The notes: generated by a model from the letters alone, not told the origin. 64,000 nt of DNA from JAVKFY01 sp040223615 (GCA_040223615.1 JAVKFY010000031.1:1-64000); one strand, 5' to 3'. Shown: positions 26,353-35,689, counted from the stretch's first letter. Made by a program: numbers and translations.

Positions 26353-27683
26353 GCGCCGACGACCTGACATTGCTCGATGCACTGAGCCTGCGCGACCGGC
26401 TGGCCGCCGGCGAGGTCAGCGCGCGCGCGCTGGTCGACGCCTGCCTGGCACGTATCGATGCGCGCGAGCCGGAGGTCCAGGCCTGGGTCAGCCTCGACCC
26501 GGATCACGCGCGCGCGCAAGCCGACGCGCTGGACCGCCATCGCGCGGCCGGTGGCGACCTCGGGCCGCTGCACGGCCTGCCGGTGGCGATCAAGGACGTG
26601 ATCGACACCGCCGACATGCCGACCGAGAACGGCACCGTGCTCGATGCCGGCCGGCAACCGGCCGAGGACGCCTTCTGCGTCGCCCGGCTGCGCCAGGCCG
26701 GCGCGGTCATCCTGGGCAAGACGGTCACCGCCGAACTCGCCTCGCAGGCGCCCGGCGTGACCCGCAACCCGCACAATGCCGGCCACACGCCCGGCGGCTC
26801 GTCGTCCGGCTCGGCGGCGGCGGTGGCGTGCGGCATGGCGCCGCTGGCGCTCGGCACCCAGACCGGCGGTTCGGTGATCCGCCCGGCCAGCTTCTGCGGC
26901 ATCGTCGGTTTCAAGCCGAGCTTCGGGGCGTTGCCGCGCCCCGGCGTGCTGTTGCAGTCGCAGACCCTGGACACCGTCGGCGTTTTCGCCAGCACGGTGG
27001 AGGGTGTGGCGCTCGCCGCCGAACCGCTCTACGGCTTCGATACGGCCGACCCGTCGACGGCACCGCGGGCCACGCCGCGCCTGCTCGGCGCCGCGCGCGG
27101 CGAACCGCCGACGCGGCCGAAGCTGGCTTTCGTCAGGCCGCCGGCCTGGCCCGACGCGGAGCCGGACACGCACGAGGGCTTCGCCCGGATCGTCGCGGCG
27201 CTGGGCGACGACTGCGTCGCCGCCGATCTGCCCGCCGCCTTCGCCGAGGCCGACGCCCAGCGCCTGCTGATCAACCGCGCCGAGGCCGCCAAACACTACC
27301 GGCGCTATGTCGAGCGCGGCCGCGACAAGCTCAGCCAGTCGATGCAGGACCTGCTGGCCGAAGGCGAAAAGATCACCGCCGCCGACTACCTGCGGGCGCT
27401 GGACGCGCGCGCCGTGCTGAACGCCGGCCTGGCCGGCATCTTCGAACGCTGCGACGCGATCCTGACCCCGGCGACCCTGGGCCCGGCGCCGAAGGGCATC
27501 GAGAGCACCGGCAACCCGGTGTTCAACAGCCTGTGGACGCTGTGCGGCACGCCGTGCGTGACCTTGCCGCTGCTCACCGCGTCGAACGGCCTGCCGATGG
27601 GCGTGCAGCTCGTCGGCCCGCGCGGCGGCGACGCCCGCCTGCTGCGCACCGCGCGCTGGCTCATGACCCGTCTGGCCGCATGA
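26349..27683 (+). CDS. Amidase (amidase signature family)
   Basis: A 444-aa amidase signature enzyme. The Ser-cisSer-Lys triad is visible as AIKDV (Lys), GGSSSGSAAAV (cis-Ser) and TGGSVIRPA (nucleophile Ser). It hydrolyses a carboxamide to acid and ammonia. It is not the GatA subunit by context, since no gatB or gatC is nearby and it lies in a catabolic operon. The ATG overlaps the previous stop, and its stop overlaps the transporter start. Confidence 0.9.
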   Translation: MSADDLTLLDALSLRDRLAAGEVSARALVDACLARIDAREPEVQAWVSLDPDHARAQADALDRHRAAGGDLGPLHGLPVAIKDVIDTADMPTENGTVLDAGRQPAEDAFCVARLRQAGAVILGKTVTAELASQAPGVTRNPHNAGHTPGGSSSGSAAAVACGMAPLALGTQTGGSVIRPASFCGIVGFKPSFGALPRPGVLLQSQTLDTVGVFASTVEGVALAAEPLYGFDTADPSTAPRATPRLLGAARGEPPTRPKLAFVRPPAWPDAEPDTHEGFARIVAALGDDCVAADLPAAFAEADAQRLLINRAEAAKHYRRYVERGRDKLSQSMQDLLAEGEKITAADYLRALDARAVLNAGLAGIFERCDAILTPATLGPAPKGIESTGNPVFNSLWTLCGTPCVTLPLLTASNGLPMGVQLVGPRGGDARLLRTARWLMTRLAA

Positions 27684-28936
27684 CCGGCTGGCGTCAGGCG
27701 GCGGCGGTCTATCTCGACGGCCGCGTCATCGCCGTCGGCTTCCTGGGCTTCTCCAGCGGTTTGCCGCTGCTGCTGACCTTCTCCACGCTGTCGGTGTGGC
27801 TAGCCGAGCTGGGCGTGACCAAGACCGCGATCGGCCTGTTCGCGCTGGTCGGCCTGCCATACTCCATCAAGTTCGCCTGGGCGCCGCTGATCGACCGGCT
27901 GCCACTGCCGGTCCTCACGTCGATGTTCGGCCGAAGACGGGGGTGGGCGCTGGCGACGCAGGCGTTGCTGATCGTCGCCATCGTCGGGCTGGGCCAGACC
28001 GACCCGACCGTCAACCCGGTCGCGACCGCCGCGTGGGCGGTGCTGGTCGCCTTCGCCTCGGCCAGCCAGGACGTGGTGATCGACGCCTACCGCGTGGAAA
28101 TCCTGTCGGAGCGGCAGCAGGGCGCGGGGGCGGCGATGATCGTCGCCGGCTATCGTATCGGCATGCTGGCCGCCGGCGCCGGGGCGCTGTTCCTGGCCGA
28201 GGCGATGGACTGGTCGCTGGTCTACGTGGCGATGGCGGGCCTGGTCGGCGTCGGCGTGGTGACGGTCCTGCTCATGCCCGAGCCCCACGCGGTCGAGGCG
28301 CCGAAGGGCGACGGCCTGGTCCACTGGCTGCGCCACGCCGTCCTCGAACCGTTCCTGGATTTCCTGCGCCGCCAGAACTGGCCGCTGCTGCTGGCCTTCA
28401 TCGTGCTCTACAAGTTCGGCGACAGCCTGGCCGGCGTGATGGCCAACCCGTTCTACATCGAGATCGGCTTCTCCAAGGCCGAGATCGCCTCGGTGTCGAA
28501 GATCTTCGGCCTGCTCGCCACGCTGGCCGGTGGTTTCCTCGGCGGCCTGCTGGTGGCGCGCGTCGGCATCTGGCACAGCCTGCTGTGGGCGGGGGTGCTG
28601 CAGATGGGGTCCAACCTGATGTTCGCGGTGCAGGCGGTGGTCGGCGACGACCTCGGCCTGCTGACCGTTACCATCGCGATTGAGAACCTGTCCGGCGGCA
28701 TGGGCACGGCGGCCTTCGTCGCCTACCTCTCCGGCCTCTGCAACGTCGCCTACACGGCGACGCAATATGCCCTGCTGAGCTCGTTCATGTCGCTGGCGCG
28801 GACCACGCTGTCGGCCGGCGGCGGCAAGCTCGCTGATGAGACCGACTGGGTGCTGTTCTTCGTGCTGACCACGCTGGCAGCGCTGCCCGGCCTGGTCATG
28901 CTGTTCTGGCTGCGGCCGAAGGAGAGCCCGCGATGA
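27680..28936 (+). CDS. MFS transporter, AmpG-like
   Basis: A 418-aa integral membrane protein with about 12 hydrophobic segments. GFSSGLPLLLTFSTLSVWLAELGV at the N terminus, followed by IGLFALVGLPYSIKFAWAPLIDR, is characteristic of the AmpG/acetyl-CoA transporter branch of the MFS, and FASASQDVVIDAYRVE in the fourth segment is typical. AmpG imports anhydromuropeptides, but relatives carry other solutes. Its linkage with a uronate dehydrogenase and an amidase would fit uptake of a sugar acid or amide. Confidence 0.85.
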   Translation: MTGWRQAAAVYLDGRVIAVGFLGFSSGLPLLLTFSTLSVWLAELGVTKTAIGLFALVGLPYSIKFAWAPLIDRLPLPVLTSMFGRRRGWALATQALLIVAIVGLGQTDPTVNPVATAAWAVLVAFASASQDVVIDAYRVEILSERQQGAGAAMIVAGYRIGMLAAGAGALFLAEAMDWSLVYVAMAGLVGVGVVTVLLMPEPHAVEAPKGDGLVHWLRHAVLEPFLDFLRRQNWPLLLAFIVLYKFGDSLAGVMANPFYIEIGFSKAEIASVSKIFGLLATLAGGFLGGLLVARVGIWHSLLWAGVLQMGSNLMFAVQAVVGDDLGLLTVTIAIENLSGGMGTAAFVAYLSGLCNVAYTATQYALLSSFMSLARTTLSAGGGKLADETDWVLFFVLTTLAALPGLVMLFWLRPKESPR

Positions 28937-29430
28937 GGATCGAGGTGGTCGAGGACGACATCACCCGGCTCGACATCGACGCCATCGTGAATGCCGCCAA
29001 CGAGAGCCTGCTGGGCGGCGGCGGCGTTGATGGCGCTATCCACCGCGCCGCCGGCCCGGACCTGCTGGCCGCATGCCGCACGCTGGGCGGCTGCCCGACC
29101 GGCGCGGCGAAGATCACCAAGGGCTACAACCTGCCGGCCAGGCACGTGATCCACACCGTCGGGCCGATCTGGCAAGGCGGCGGCGCCGGGGAGGCCGAGA
29201 AGCTGGCCGCGTGCTATCGCAACAGCTTGGCGCTGGCCGAGTCACATGGGCTTTCGTCCATCGCCTTTCCGGCGATCAGCACCGGGGTCTACGGGTATCC
29301 GCTCGAGCCAGCCACACAAATCGCCGTATCTGAAATCTTAAGTTTTTCACATAATACATTGAATAAACTAATCTTCTGCTGCTTTGGTGCAGATGTCGCG
29401 GCGCTTTATCGCAGAGTCGTGAACGGCTGA
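28933..29430 (+). CDS. Macrodomain protein, O-acetyl-ADP-ribose deacetylase-like
   Basis: A 165-aa single macro domain. DAIVNAANESLLGGGGVDGAIHRAAG is the ADP-ribose-binding signature of YmdB/MacroD-type enzymes, and FPAISTGVYGYP is the second binding loop. It would remove ADP-ribose adducts or deacetylate O-acetyl-ADP-ribose. The last 40 codons (about 29,310-29,390) are strikingly AT-rich against the GC-rich remainder, although the frame stays open and the macro fold appears complete. The ATG overlaps the transporter stop. Confidence 0.9.
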   Translation: MRIEVVEDDITRLDIDAIVNAANESLLGGGGVDGAIHRAAGPDLLAACRTLGGCPTGAAKITKGYNLPARHVIHTVGPIWQGGGAGEAEKLAACYRNSLALAESHGLSSIAFPAISTGVYGYPLEPATQIAVSEILSFSHNTLNKLIFCCFGADVAALYRRVVNG

Positions 29431-29504
29431 GCGGTGGCGGCCTTTGTCTCGCCGCAAATCGCGCCATATCATTTCATTGTGAGGCCAGCACAAAGGAGTA
29501 CCCG

Positions 29505-29657
29505 ATGCGCAAGGCACTCGTTCTCGGACTTCTCGGACTGTTCGTCGCGTCGAACGGCGCGATGGCATGTGGGTGGGGCAAGTCGAAATCGGCTTCGTCC
29601 GGCTCGCAACAGACGGTGATGACTGACCAGGCGAAGCCCGCCAGCGACGGCGGCTGA
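29505..29657 (+). CDS. Small secreted protein, 50 aa
   Basis: Starts at ATG 29505 after an excellent AAAGGAG site. MRKALVLGLLGLFVASNGAMA is a signal peptide followed directly by Cys (ACGWGKSKS), so the product is a candidate small exported protein or lipoprotein, although the lipobox would be atypical (AMAC). The mature part is only about 28 polar residues ending in GG. A terminator-like hairpin follows. I do not know the function. Confidence 0.7.
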   Translation: MRKALVLGLLGLFVASNGAMACGWGKSKSASSGSQQTVMTDQAKPASDGG

Positions 29658-29679
29658 CCGACCTTCACTTGCAAGACGG

Positions 29680-29706
29680 AACGGCCCGGCCTCGCGCCGG
29701 GTCGTT
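29680..29706. terminator. Bidirectional terminator-like hairpin
   Basis: An 11-bp stem (one G-U) formed by 29680-29690 and 29696-29706 around a CTCGC loop. It lies 22 nt after the small secreted protein and just before the stop of the convergent beta-propeller gene, so it can serve both strands. The flanking bases are AA and TT but no long U-tract follows. Confidence 0.65.
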
Positions 29707-29711
29707 TCGGT

Positions 29712-30860
29712 TCAGCGCAGGTCGACCATCCCGGACCAGAAGATCTGCCGCCGGCCGACGTCGACCGGATAGTTGTTCGCCGGCGTCAGGCGGCCGTCGT
29801 CGCCGATCCGCAGCGCCGCCAGCATCGCCGGCTTGATACTGCCGTCCGGCATCCGTGCCGGCTCGATCGAGGTGCAGACAAGCAGCCGCCCCGACGGGTC
29901 GATGCCGGCATTGCGGATGTGAAACAGGCCGGGGTCGACGTGCTGGAGCAGGCTCGGTGCGCCGGTCTCGGGATCGAGCGCGAAGGCCACTAGGTCGCTC
30001 TCGCTGTCGTCGGCAACGCGCTGGCCGTCGTCGAGCCAACCGAAGCTGCGGTTCGACAGGTAGACGAAGCGACCGGACGGGTGCATGCGGATGAAGCCCG
30101 CCGCCTGCCGCCCGTTCGACGGGCGCGATAGCGTGCCGACGTCGTGCAGCGGCTCCGGCGTCAGGTCGCCGTCCTGCGACAGCCCGAATACCATCAGCCG
30201 GCTTTGCCGTTCCACGCATAAGGTGATGAACCGCCCCGAGGGGTGGAAGTCGAGATGGCGCGCCCCGAAGCCGAGCCCGTTGTCGCCGAGCGCGATTGTC
30301 CGCCGATGCGTCAGCCGGCCGTCGTCATAGGCGAAGGTGTGCAGCGAGCCCGGGTCTTCCGGCCGCGTGCGTCCCGCGTCGGTGCCGCGGCAGACGAACA
30401 GCACGCCGTTGTCGTTCGGCGTCGCCAGGATCTGGTGGCCATAGAGCCCGAATTCGGATGCCGTCTGCTCGACCTGGCCGCCGATCCGGCCGTCGCCCTC
30501 GATCCGGTGCACGGTGAACATGCTGGGCATGTTGTAGGCGATCAGCAGGTGCTTGCCGGCGCGGTCCAGGCTGGCGTGTATCGGTCGTGCCGGCAGGGTC
30601 AGCGGCTCGCCGTGCGGGGCGAGGTCGCCATTCGCCGCCAGCTTCCAGGCGGTGGCGTAGTGATGCTTGTTCTCCGGATAGGGCCCGCCGTCGGAGCACA
30701 CCATGTAGAAGTGCTCGCGTGCGTTGTCCGGCCAGCCGTACATCGCCGGCGCCGGCAAGGTGACCGCTGAACGCTGCGCCAGCGCCGCGCCGTCAACGTC
30801 GATTTGCCAGGTCACCAGGGTTTCGCCGGCGCCGGTGTAGTAGACGCTTCTCATCGTCAT
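29712..30860 (-). CDS. Beta-propeller (lactonase-like) protein
   Basis: A 382-aa protein with repeating beta-strand blades (for example HLDFHPSGRFITLCVERQSRLMVF, FIRMHPSGRFVYLSNRSFG, NAGIDPSGRLLVCTSIEP), typical of the seven-bladed 6-phosphogluconolactonase/YVTN group. No signal peptide is seen, which favours a cytoplasmic role. The start ATG 30860 overlaps the stop of the sulfatase (TGATG). It may open a lactone or bind a sugar derivative produced by the upstream sulfatase. The specific substrate is unknown. Confidence 0.75.
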   Translation of the reverse strand: MTMRSVYYTGAGETLVTWQIDVDGAALAQRSAVTLPAPAMYGWPDNAREHFYMVCSDGGPYPENKHHYATAWKLAANGDLAPHGEPLTLPARPIHASLDRAGKHLLIAYNMPSMFTVHRIEGDGRIGGQVEQTASEFGLYGHQILATPNDNGVLFVCRGTDAGRTRPEDPGSLHTFAYDDGRLTHRRTIALGDNGLGFGARHLDFHPSGRFITLCVERQSRLMVFGLSQDGDLTPEPLHDVGTLSRPSNGRQAAGFIRMHPSGRFVYLSNRSFGWLDDGQRVADDSESDLVAFALDPETGAPSLLQHVDPGLFHIRNAGIDPSGRLLVCTSIEPARMPDGSIKPAMLAALRIGDDGRLTPANNYPVDVGRRQIFWSGMVDLR

Positions 30861-32419
30861 CACCACTCGCCGATGTGGATTCCGCGCTTGGTGTGGCTGT
30901 CGGTGCGGTCGGCCTCGAAGCCGTCCGGCGCGGTGGTGCGGATGCGCCGCGTGGTGAACCACTCGACCAGCCGGTCGCGCATCTCAGCCCGCACCTTGTC
31001 GTGCCCGGGGTCGACGCCGAAGTCGACCATCTCGTCCGGGTCGTTGTGCAGGTCGTAGAGCTGGTCCGGGTAATCGAGCCAGTGCACGTACTTCCAGCGC
31101 TCGGCGCGTACCATCCAGGCACGGCAGCGCTGCGCCGGCTGGTCCAGCACCAGCCGCGCCCGGCGGTAGGCGTAGTCGAGCTCGCATACCGCGTAATCGC
31201 GCCGGCCGTCATCGCCCTTGCCACGCAGCAGCGGCGTCAGGTCGCGGCCCTCGACGACATAGTCGTGCGCCGGCGCGCCCAGCGCCGTCAGGAAGGTCGG
31301 CACCACGTCGATCCCGTCGATTAGCGTGTCGTCAACCTGGCCGCGCACCGCGTCGTCGGCCGGGTCGTAGACGATCATCGGGATGCGCGCGGCCTGCTCG
31401 AAGAAAATTTCCTTCTCGCCGAGCCAGTGGTCGCCCAGATAGTCGCCGTGGTCGGCGGTGAACACGATCATCGTGTCGTCCAGCCGGCCCATCTTCTCCA
31501 GCCCGTCCAGCAGCCGGCCGATATTGTCGTCAAGTTCCTTGACCAGCCCCATGTAGGCCGGCCGCACGGTGTTCACGACCTCCTCGCGCGCGAAGCTCTT
31601 GCCTTCCTCGTGCTGGTAGTAGGCCTGCACCACGGGGTGCGCGCTCTCGCGCTCGTTCTTGCCGCGCGACAGGGCCGGGGCGTCCTCTGGCCCGTACATG
31701 TCGTGATACGGCGCCGGCGCGCAGTACGGCCAGTGCGGCTTGATGTAGCTGAGATGCAGCAGCCAGGGCTTGTCGGCCTGCTCGGCGACGAAACCCAGCG
31801 CCCGGTCGGTCATGTAGGCGGTCTCGCTGTCGGCCTTGTCGACGCGCAGCGGGAAGCGCGAGTTGCGCAGCCACCAGCCAGTGTCGTGGGAACCGTCGGG
31901 CAGGGTGACGCCATTGGCGTACTCGTGCCACGGCCGCTCGCTGTCGTAGCCCTTGGCCCGCAAGTACTCGGAATAGTTCGAGGTCGGCGGCGGTTCGACG
32001 TGGCCTTCGTGGCGGTCGAACGGCTCGAAGCCGGCATTGATCAGCAACCGGCCGCGCTCGCTCGCCGGATCGATGCCGAGGCGCGTCATGCCGTCCAGGT
32101 CGGGCAGCGCGTGGGTCTTGCCGGCCAGAGCGACCCGTATGCCCATCGGCCGGAGATAGTCGCCCAGGGTCAGCTCGCGCACCGACAACGGCACCGAATT
32201 CCAGGTCGCGCCGTGGCTGGTCGCCGAGCGGCCGGTGTAGAACGACATCCGCGACGGCCCGCACACGCCCGACGGGCAGTAGGCGCGCCGGAACAGCGTG
32301 CCCATCTTCGCCAGCCGGTCCAGGTGCGGGGTCGAAATGTGGCGCGCCCCCATGCAGCTCAGGTAGTCGTGGCGGAGCTGGTCGCTCATGATGAACAGCA
32401 CGTTGCGGGTCTGGCCCAT
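30860..32419 (-). CDS. Type I sulfatase / phosphonate monoester hydrolase family
   Basis: A 519-aa alkaline-phosphatase-superfamily hydrolase. FIMSDQLRHDYL contributes metal-binding Asp residues, and the formylglycine site CGPSR has C53 followed by SFYTGR. FTADHGDYLGDH gives the C-terminal Asp/His metal ligands. C53 must be oxidised to formylglycine, so an anaerobic or aerobic maturase is needed elsewhere in the genome. It hydrolyses sulfate or phosphonate monoesters. It is not periplasmic by signal peptide. It is coupled to the downstream beta-propeller gene. Confidence 0.9.
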   Translation of the reverse strand: MGQTRNVLFIMSDQLRHDYLSCMGARHISTPHLDRLAKMGTLFRRAYCPSGVCGPSRMSFYTGRSATSHGATWNSVPLSVRELTLGDYLRPMGIRVALAGKTHALPDLDGMTRLGIDPASERGRLLINAGFEPFDRHEGHVEPPPTSNYSEYLRAKGYDSERPWHEYANGVTLPDGSHDTGWWLRNSRFPLRVDKADSETAYMTDRALGFVAEQADKPWLLHLSYIKPHWPYCAPAPYHDMYGPEDAPALSRGKNERESAHPVVQAYYQHEEGKSFAREEVVNTVRPAYMGLVKELDDNIGRLLDGLEKMGRLDDTMIVFTADHGDYLGDHWLGEKEIFFEQAARIPMIVYDPADDAVRGQVDDTLIDGIDVVPTFLTALGAPAHDYVVEGRDLTPLLRGKGDDGRRDYAVCELDYAYRRARLVLDQPAQRCRAWMVRAERWKYVHWLDYPDQLYDLHNDPDEMVDFGVDPGHDKVRAEMRDRLVEWFTTRRIRTTAPDGFEADRTDSHTKRGIHIGEW

Positions 32420-32477
32420 GGCGGTCCTCGTTTGGATTCGTGGGCGGCCAGCTTAAGCGGGTGAGGGAGTTGAGAAA

Positions 32478-33344
32478 ATGCCAGCCTTTCGGTCGATGCT
32501 GTTCGTCCCCGGCAACCAGCCGCGCAAGGTGGACAAGGTGTTCGACGCCGGCGCCGATGTCGCCATCCTCGACCTGGAGGACGCCGTGCCGGTGCCGGAC
32601 AAGGTCGCCACGCGCGAGGTCATCGTCGCGGCGTTGAAGCGGCCGCGATCCTGCCGCGCCTATGTGCGGGTGAACGCCACCACGACGGAATACTGCTACG
32701 GCGACCTGCTGGCGGTGGTCGGCGAGGGGCTGGACGGTCTGCTGTTGCCGATGGTCGAGCGCCCCGAAGACCTGGTGACCGTCGACTGGCTGCTGGCACA
32801 GCTTGAACGCGAGCGCGGCCTCCCCGTCGGCGGCATCGACCTGATCCCGGCGGTGGAGACGGCGAAGGGCCACGCCGCGCTGCGTGCCATCGCCGCCGCC
32901 GACACCCGCGTGCGCCGGCTCAGTTTCGGTGCCGCCGACTACAGCGCCGACTTGGGCTTCACGCCGACGGTCGAGGAGGAGGAACTGAGCCCGATCCGGG
33001 CCGAGACCCTGCTGGCCAGCCGCCTGGGCGGCCTGGAACCGCCGATCGATACCGTGTTCGTCGCGTTCCGGGAGAGCGAGGCCTACGCCGCCTGCTGCGC
33101 CCGCTCCAGGCGTCTCGGCTTCCAGGGCAAGATGTGCATCCACCCCGCGCAGGTCGCGCCCGCCAACGACGCCTTCACCCCGAGCCCGGACGAGGTCGCC
33201 TTCGCGCGCCGCGTTGTCGACGAGTTCGCGAAGGCCGAGGCTGCCGGCGACGCGTCCTTCCAGCTCGACGGCAAGTTCATCGACTACGCCATCGTCCTGC
33301 AGGCGAAGCGGACGCTGGCGACGATGGACGCGATTGGTGGGTAG
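32478..33344 (+). CDS. CoA ester lyase (CitE/Mcl-like, HpcH/HpaI superfamily)
   Basis: A 288-aa TIM barrel resembling citrate lyase beta subunits and (3S)-malyl/citramalyl-CoA lyases. RSMLFVPGNQPRKVDKVF is the N-terminal signature; ILDLEDAVP holds metal-binding acidic residues, with RVNATTTEY after it, and GKMCIHPAQV is the C-terminal signature. It would cleave a beta-hydroxyacyl-CoA to acetyl- or propionyl-CoA plus a 2-oxo acid. It is a monocistronic-looking gene followed by a hairpin repeat. Confidence 0.85.
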   Translation: MPAFRSMLFVPGNQPRKVDKVFDAGADVAILDLEDAVPVPDKVATREVIVAALKRPRSCRAYVRVNATTTEYCYGDLLAVVGEGLDGLLLPMVERPEDLVTVDWLLAQLERERGLPVGGIDLIPAVETAKGHAALRAIAAADTRVRRLSFGAADYSADLGFTPTVEEEELSPIRAETLLASRLGGLEPPIDTVFVAFRESEAYAACCARSRRLGFQGKMCIHPAQVAPANDAFTPSPDEVAFARRVVDEFAKAEAAGDASFQLDGKFIDYAIVLQAKRTLATMDAIGG

Positions 33345-33363
33345 TCCATGTCGCCACCACCCC

Positions 33364-33478
33364 ATGCCGTCACCCCGGACTTGATCCGGGGTCCATGCTG
33401 CTGCTGGGCGTTGTGAGCTTGCCGACGACAGCGCTAACAGCAGACATGGATGCCGGCTCAAGGCCGGCATGACGGCAT
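33364..33478. repeat. Intergenic palindromic repeat element A (115 bp)
   Basis: Bounded by 9-bp inverted ends ATGCCGTCA (33364-33372) and TGACGGCAT (33470-33478). Inside each end is a hairpin: one at about 33373-33392 with a CCCCGG stem around ACTTGAT, the other at about 33451-33469 with a TGCCGG stem around CTCAAG. The GGxCTxGATCCxG-type core resembles widespread alphaproteobacterial intergenic repeats and is related to element B at 38740. It separates the convergent CoA lyase and acyl-CoA dehydrogenase genes, so it could act as a terminator or mRNA stabiliser. Confidence 0.75.
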
Positions 33479-33485
33479 AGCGTGG

Positions 33486-34628
33486 TTACCCGCGCAGCAT
33501 CTCCCGCGCGATGACCAGCTGCATGATCTGGCTGGTGCCTTCGAAGATGCGGAACAGGCGGGCGTCGCGGTACAGGCGCTCCACGGGATACTCCGCCATG
33601 TAGCCGTAGCCGCCGTGCACCTGCACCGCGCGGTCGGCGATGCGGCCCAGCGCCTCGGTGGTGAAATACTTCGCGGCGGCGGCTTCCTTGGCCACCTTGC
33701 GGCCCGCGTCCATGGCCCGCGCGGCGTCGACCACCATCGCCCGGCTGGCCAGATACTCGGCCTCCGAATCCGCCAGCATCGCCTGTATCAACTGGAAATC
33801 GGCGATCGGCTTGCTGAACTGGCGCCGGTTGCGGGCGTATTCCAGCGCCTCGTCGATCAGCCGGCGTGACAGGCCGGTGGCGACGGCGGCCATGTGGATG
33901 CGGGCGTCGTCCAGCGCCTTCATCGCGGTCTTGAATCCGACGCCCTCCATGTCGCCGAGCAAGGCATCGGCGGGAATGTCGCAGTCGGTGAAGGTGACGT
34001 CGGCGGTGTGCGCGGTGCGCTGGCCCATCTTCTGCAGCGGCGGGTCGACGGCGAGGCCGGGCGTGCCGGCCTCGACCAGGAAGGCGGAGACGCCGCCGGC
34101 GCCGGGGTCGTCCGGGTTGGAGCGCGCCATGACCACGAACAGGCCGGCGTCGGGTGCGTTGGAGATGAACCGCTTCCAGCCGTTCAGCCGCCAGCCGGTG
34201 TTGGTGCGCTCCGCCCTGGTCTTCAGGTGTGCGGCATCGGATCCGGCCTCCGGTTCCGTCAGGCAGAAGGAGATGATGCACTCGCCGGCCGCCGCGCGCG
34301 GCAGATACTTGCGCTTCTGCGCCTCGGTGCCGTCCAGGGCGATCGACTTGCCGCCGACGCCGTTGGTGGTGCCGATCAGCGAGCGATAGGCCGGCGCGGC
34401 GCGGCAGAACTCGAACAGCACGCGGACCTCGGCCTCCTTCGACAGGCCCAGGCCGCCATGCTCGGCCGGCAGCGCCAAGCCGAACAGGCCGAGCGCCGCC
34501 ATCTGCTTGACCAGCCGCTCGGGGATGTCGCCGGCGGCTTCCGCCTCCGCCTCGGCCGGGATCAGCTCGCGCTCGACCAGCCGCGTCACCTGGTCGAGCA
34601 TCGGCCCGAGTATGTCGTCATCGATCAT
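33486..34628 (-). CDS. Acyl-CoA dehydrogenase
   Basis: A 380-aa flavoprotein. CLTEPEAGSDAAHLKT is the FAD-contacting signature, MEGVGFKTAMKALDDARI and the C-terminal QVHGGYGYMAEYPVERLYRDARLFRIFEGTSQI are standard family blocks. The catalytic base should be the Glu in IFEGTSQ. It oxidises an acyl-CoA to the 2-enoyl-CoA with transfer to ETF. The ATG 34628 overlaps the stop of the nitronate monooxygenase-like gene, so the two are coupled. Confidence 0.92.
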   Translation of the reverse strand: MIDDDILGPMLDQVTRLVERELIPAEAEAEAAGDIPERLVKQMAALGLFGLALPAEHGGLGLSKEAEVRVLFEFCRAAPAYRSLIGTTNGVGGKSIALDGTEAQKRKYLPRAAAGECIISFCLTEPEAGSDAAHLKTRAERTNTGWRLNGWKRFISNAPDAGLFVVMARSNPDDPGAGGVSAFLVEAGTPGLAVDPPLQKMGQRTAHTADVTFTDCDIPADALLGDMEGVGFKTAMKALDDARIHMAAVATGLSRRLIDEALEYARNRRQFSKPIADFQLIQAMLADSEAEYLASRAMVVDAARAMDAGRKVAKEAAAAKYFTTEALGRIADRAVQVHGGYGYMAEYPVERLYRDARLFRIFEGTSQIMQLVIAREMLRG

Positions 34629-35689
34629 CCCGCCACGATCTCCTGCGCTTCGCGTACCAGTGTCTCGAACAGCTCGGCGGCCGGCAGCACGCGGTTGAGC
34701 CCGACCGCCTGGCCAGCCCACATCGAGGTGAAGTCGCCGGAGCCGGCGGCTTCGCCCTTGGCGGCCAGCGGCGCCGTGAGCCGGCGTTGCAGCGGGAAGG
34801 GCGCCGCCTCGTGCTGGTGCGCTGCCAATGCCTTCACCAGCCGATTGTTCAGCCCGCGCGCGGATCGACCGGAAAAGCCCTTGGTGATGCGCGTGGCGTC
34901 GTCGGCGGCCGCGTTCAGGGTTTCGCGATAGACCGGCGAGATACCGGATTCCGGGCACGGCAGGAAGGCCGTGCCGATCTGCACGCCGGCCGCGCCCAGC
35001 GCGAAGGCCGCCGCGATACCGCGCCCGTCGGCGATGCCGCCGGCCGCGATCACCGGCACATCGACCGCGTCGACCACCATCGGCACCAGCGCCATGGTGC
35101 CGATCGCGCCGGCATTGTCGGTGTCGTCGAAGGTGCCGCGATGGCCGCCGGCCTCCGCGCCCTGGGCGATGATCGCGTCGCACCCGCCGCTTTGCAGCGC
35201 CTTCGCCTCGGCCACGGTGGTCGCCGAGGCCAGGACCAGCACGCCGGCATCCTTCAACGGCCGCAGCAACTCGTCGGCCGGCAATCCAAAGTGGAAGCTC
35301 GCCACCTTCGGCGGTGACCGCATCACCACCTCCAGCATGTCGGCATCGAACGGCGGCATCAGCGGATCGAGCGTCGGCGCTGCGTCGACGCCCATCTCGT
35401 CGTAGAGCGGTTTCAGGCGCGCGCGCATCGCCGCTGCGTCATCCGCCGGCGGCTTCGGCGCCTGGTGCGCGAAAAAGTTGAGGTTGTAGGGCGCGTTGGT
35501 CTGGTCGCGCGTCGCGTCAATGGCATCCCTGAGCTGGTCCAGCGAATAGGCGGCGCAGCCCAGCGAGCCCATCCCCCCGGCGTTGCTCACCGCGGCGGCC
35601 AGCGCCGGCGTGGACGCACCGGCCATCGGCGCCTGGATGATCGGGTGCTCGATACCGAGCAGGTCGGTCAGCGTGCGTCGTGGCCACAT
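34625..35689 (-). CDS. Nitronate monooxygenase / 2-nitropropane dioxygenase-like flavoprotein
   Basis: A 354-aa FMN-binding TIM barrel. IEHPIIQAPMAGASTPALAAAVSNAGGMGSLG at the N terminus, AQGAEAGGHRG with the conserved His, and PVIAAGGIADGRGIAAAFALGAAGVQIGTAFL (phosphate binding) identify the family. Members oxidise alkyl nitronates (including the toxin propionate 3-nitronate) or reduce enoyl-type substrates. I chose ATG 35689 with GAGGAGA upstream; an in-frame ATG at 35743 would add 18 residues. Confidence 0.88.
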   Translation of the reverse strand: MWPRRTLTDLLGIEHPIIQAPMAGASTPALAAAVSNAGGMGSLGCAAYSLDQLRDAIDATRDQTNAPYNLNFFAHQAPKPPADDAAAMRARLKPLYDEMGVDAAPTLDPLMPPFDADMLEVVMRSPPKVASFHFGLPADELLRPLKDAGVLVLASATTVAEAKALQSGGCDAIIAQGAEAGGHRGTFDDTDNAGAIGTMALVPMVVDAVDVPVIAAGGIADGRGIAAAFALGAAGVQIGTAFLPCPESGISPVYRETLNAAADDATRITKGFSGRSARGLNNRLVKALAAHQHEAAPFPLQRRLTAPLAAKGEAAGSGDFTSMWAGQAVGLNRVLPAAELFETLVREAQEIVAG

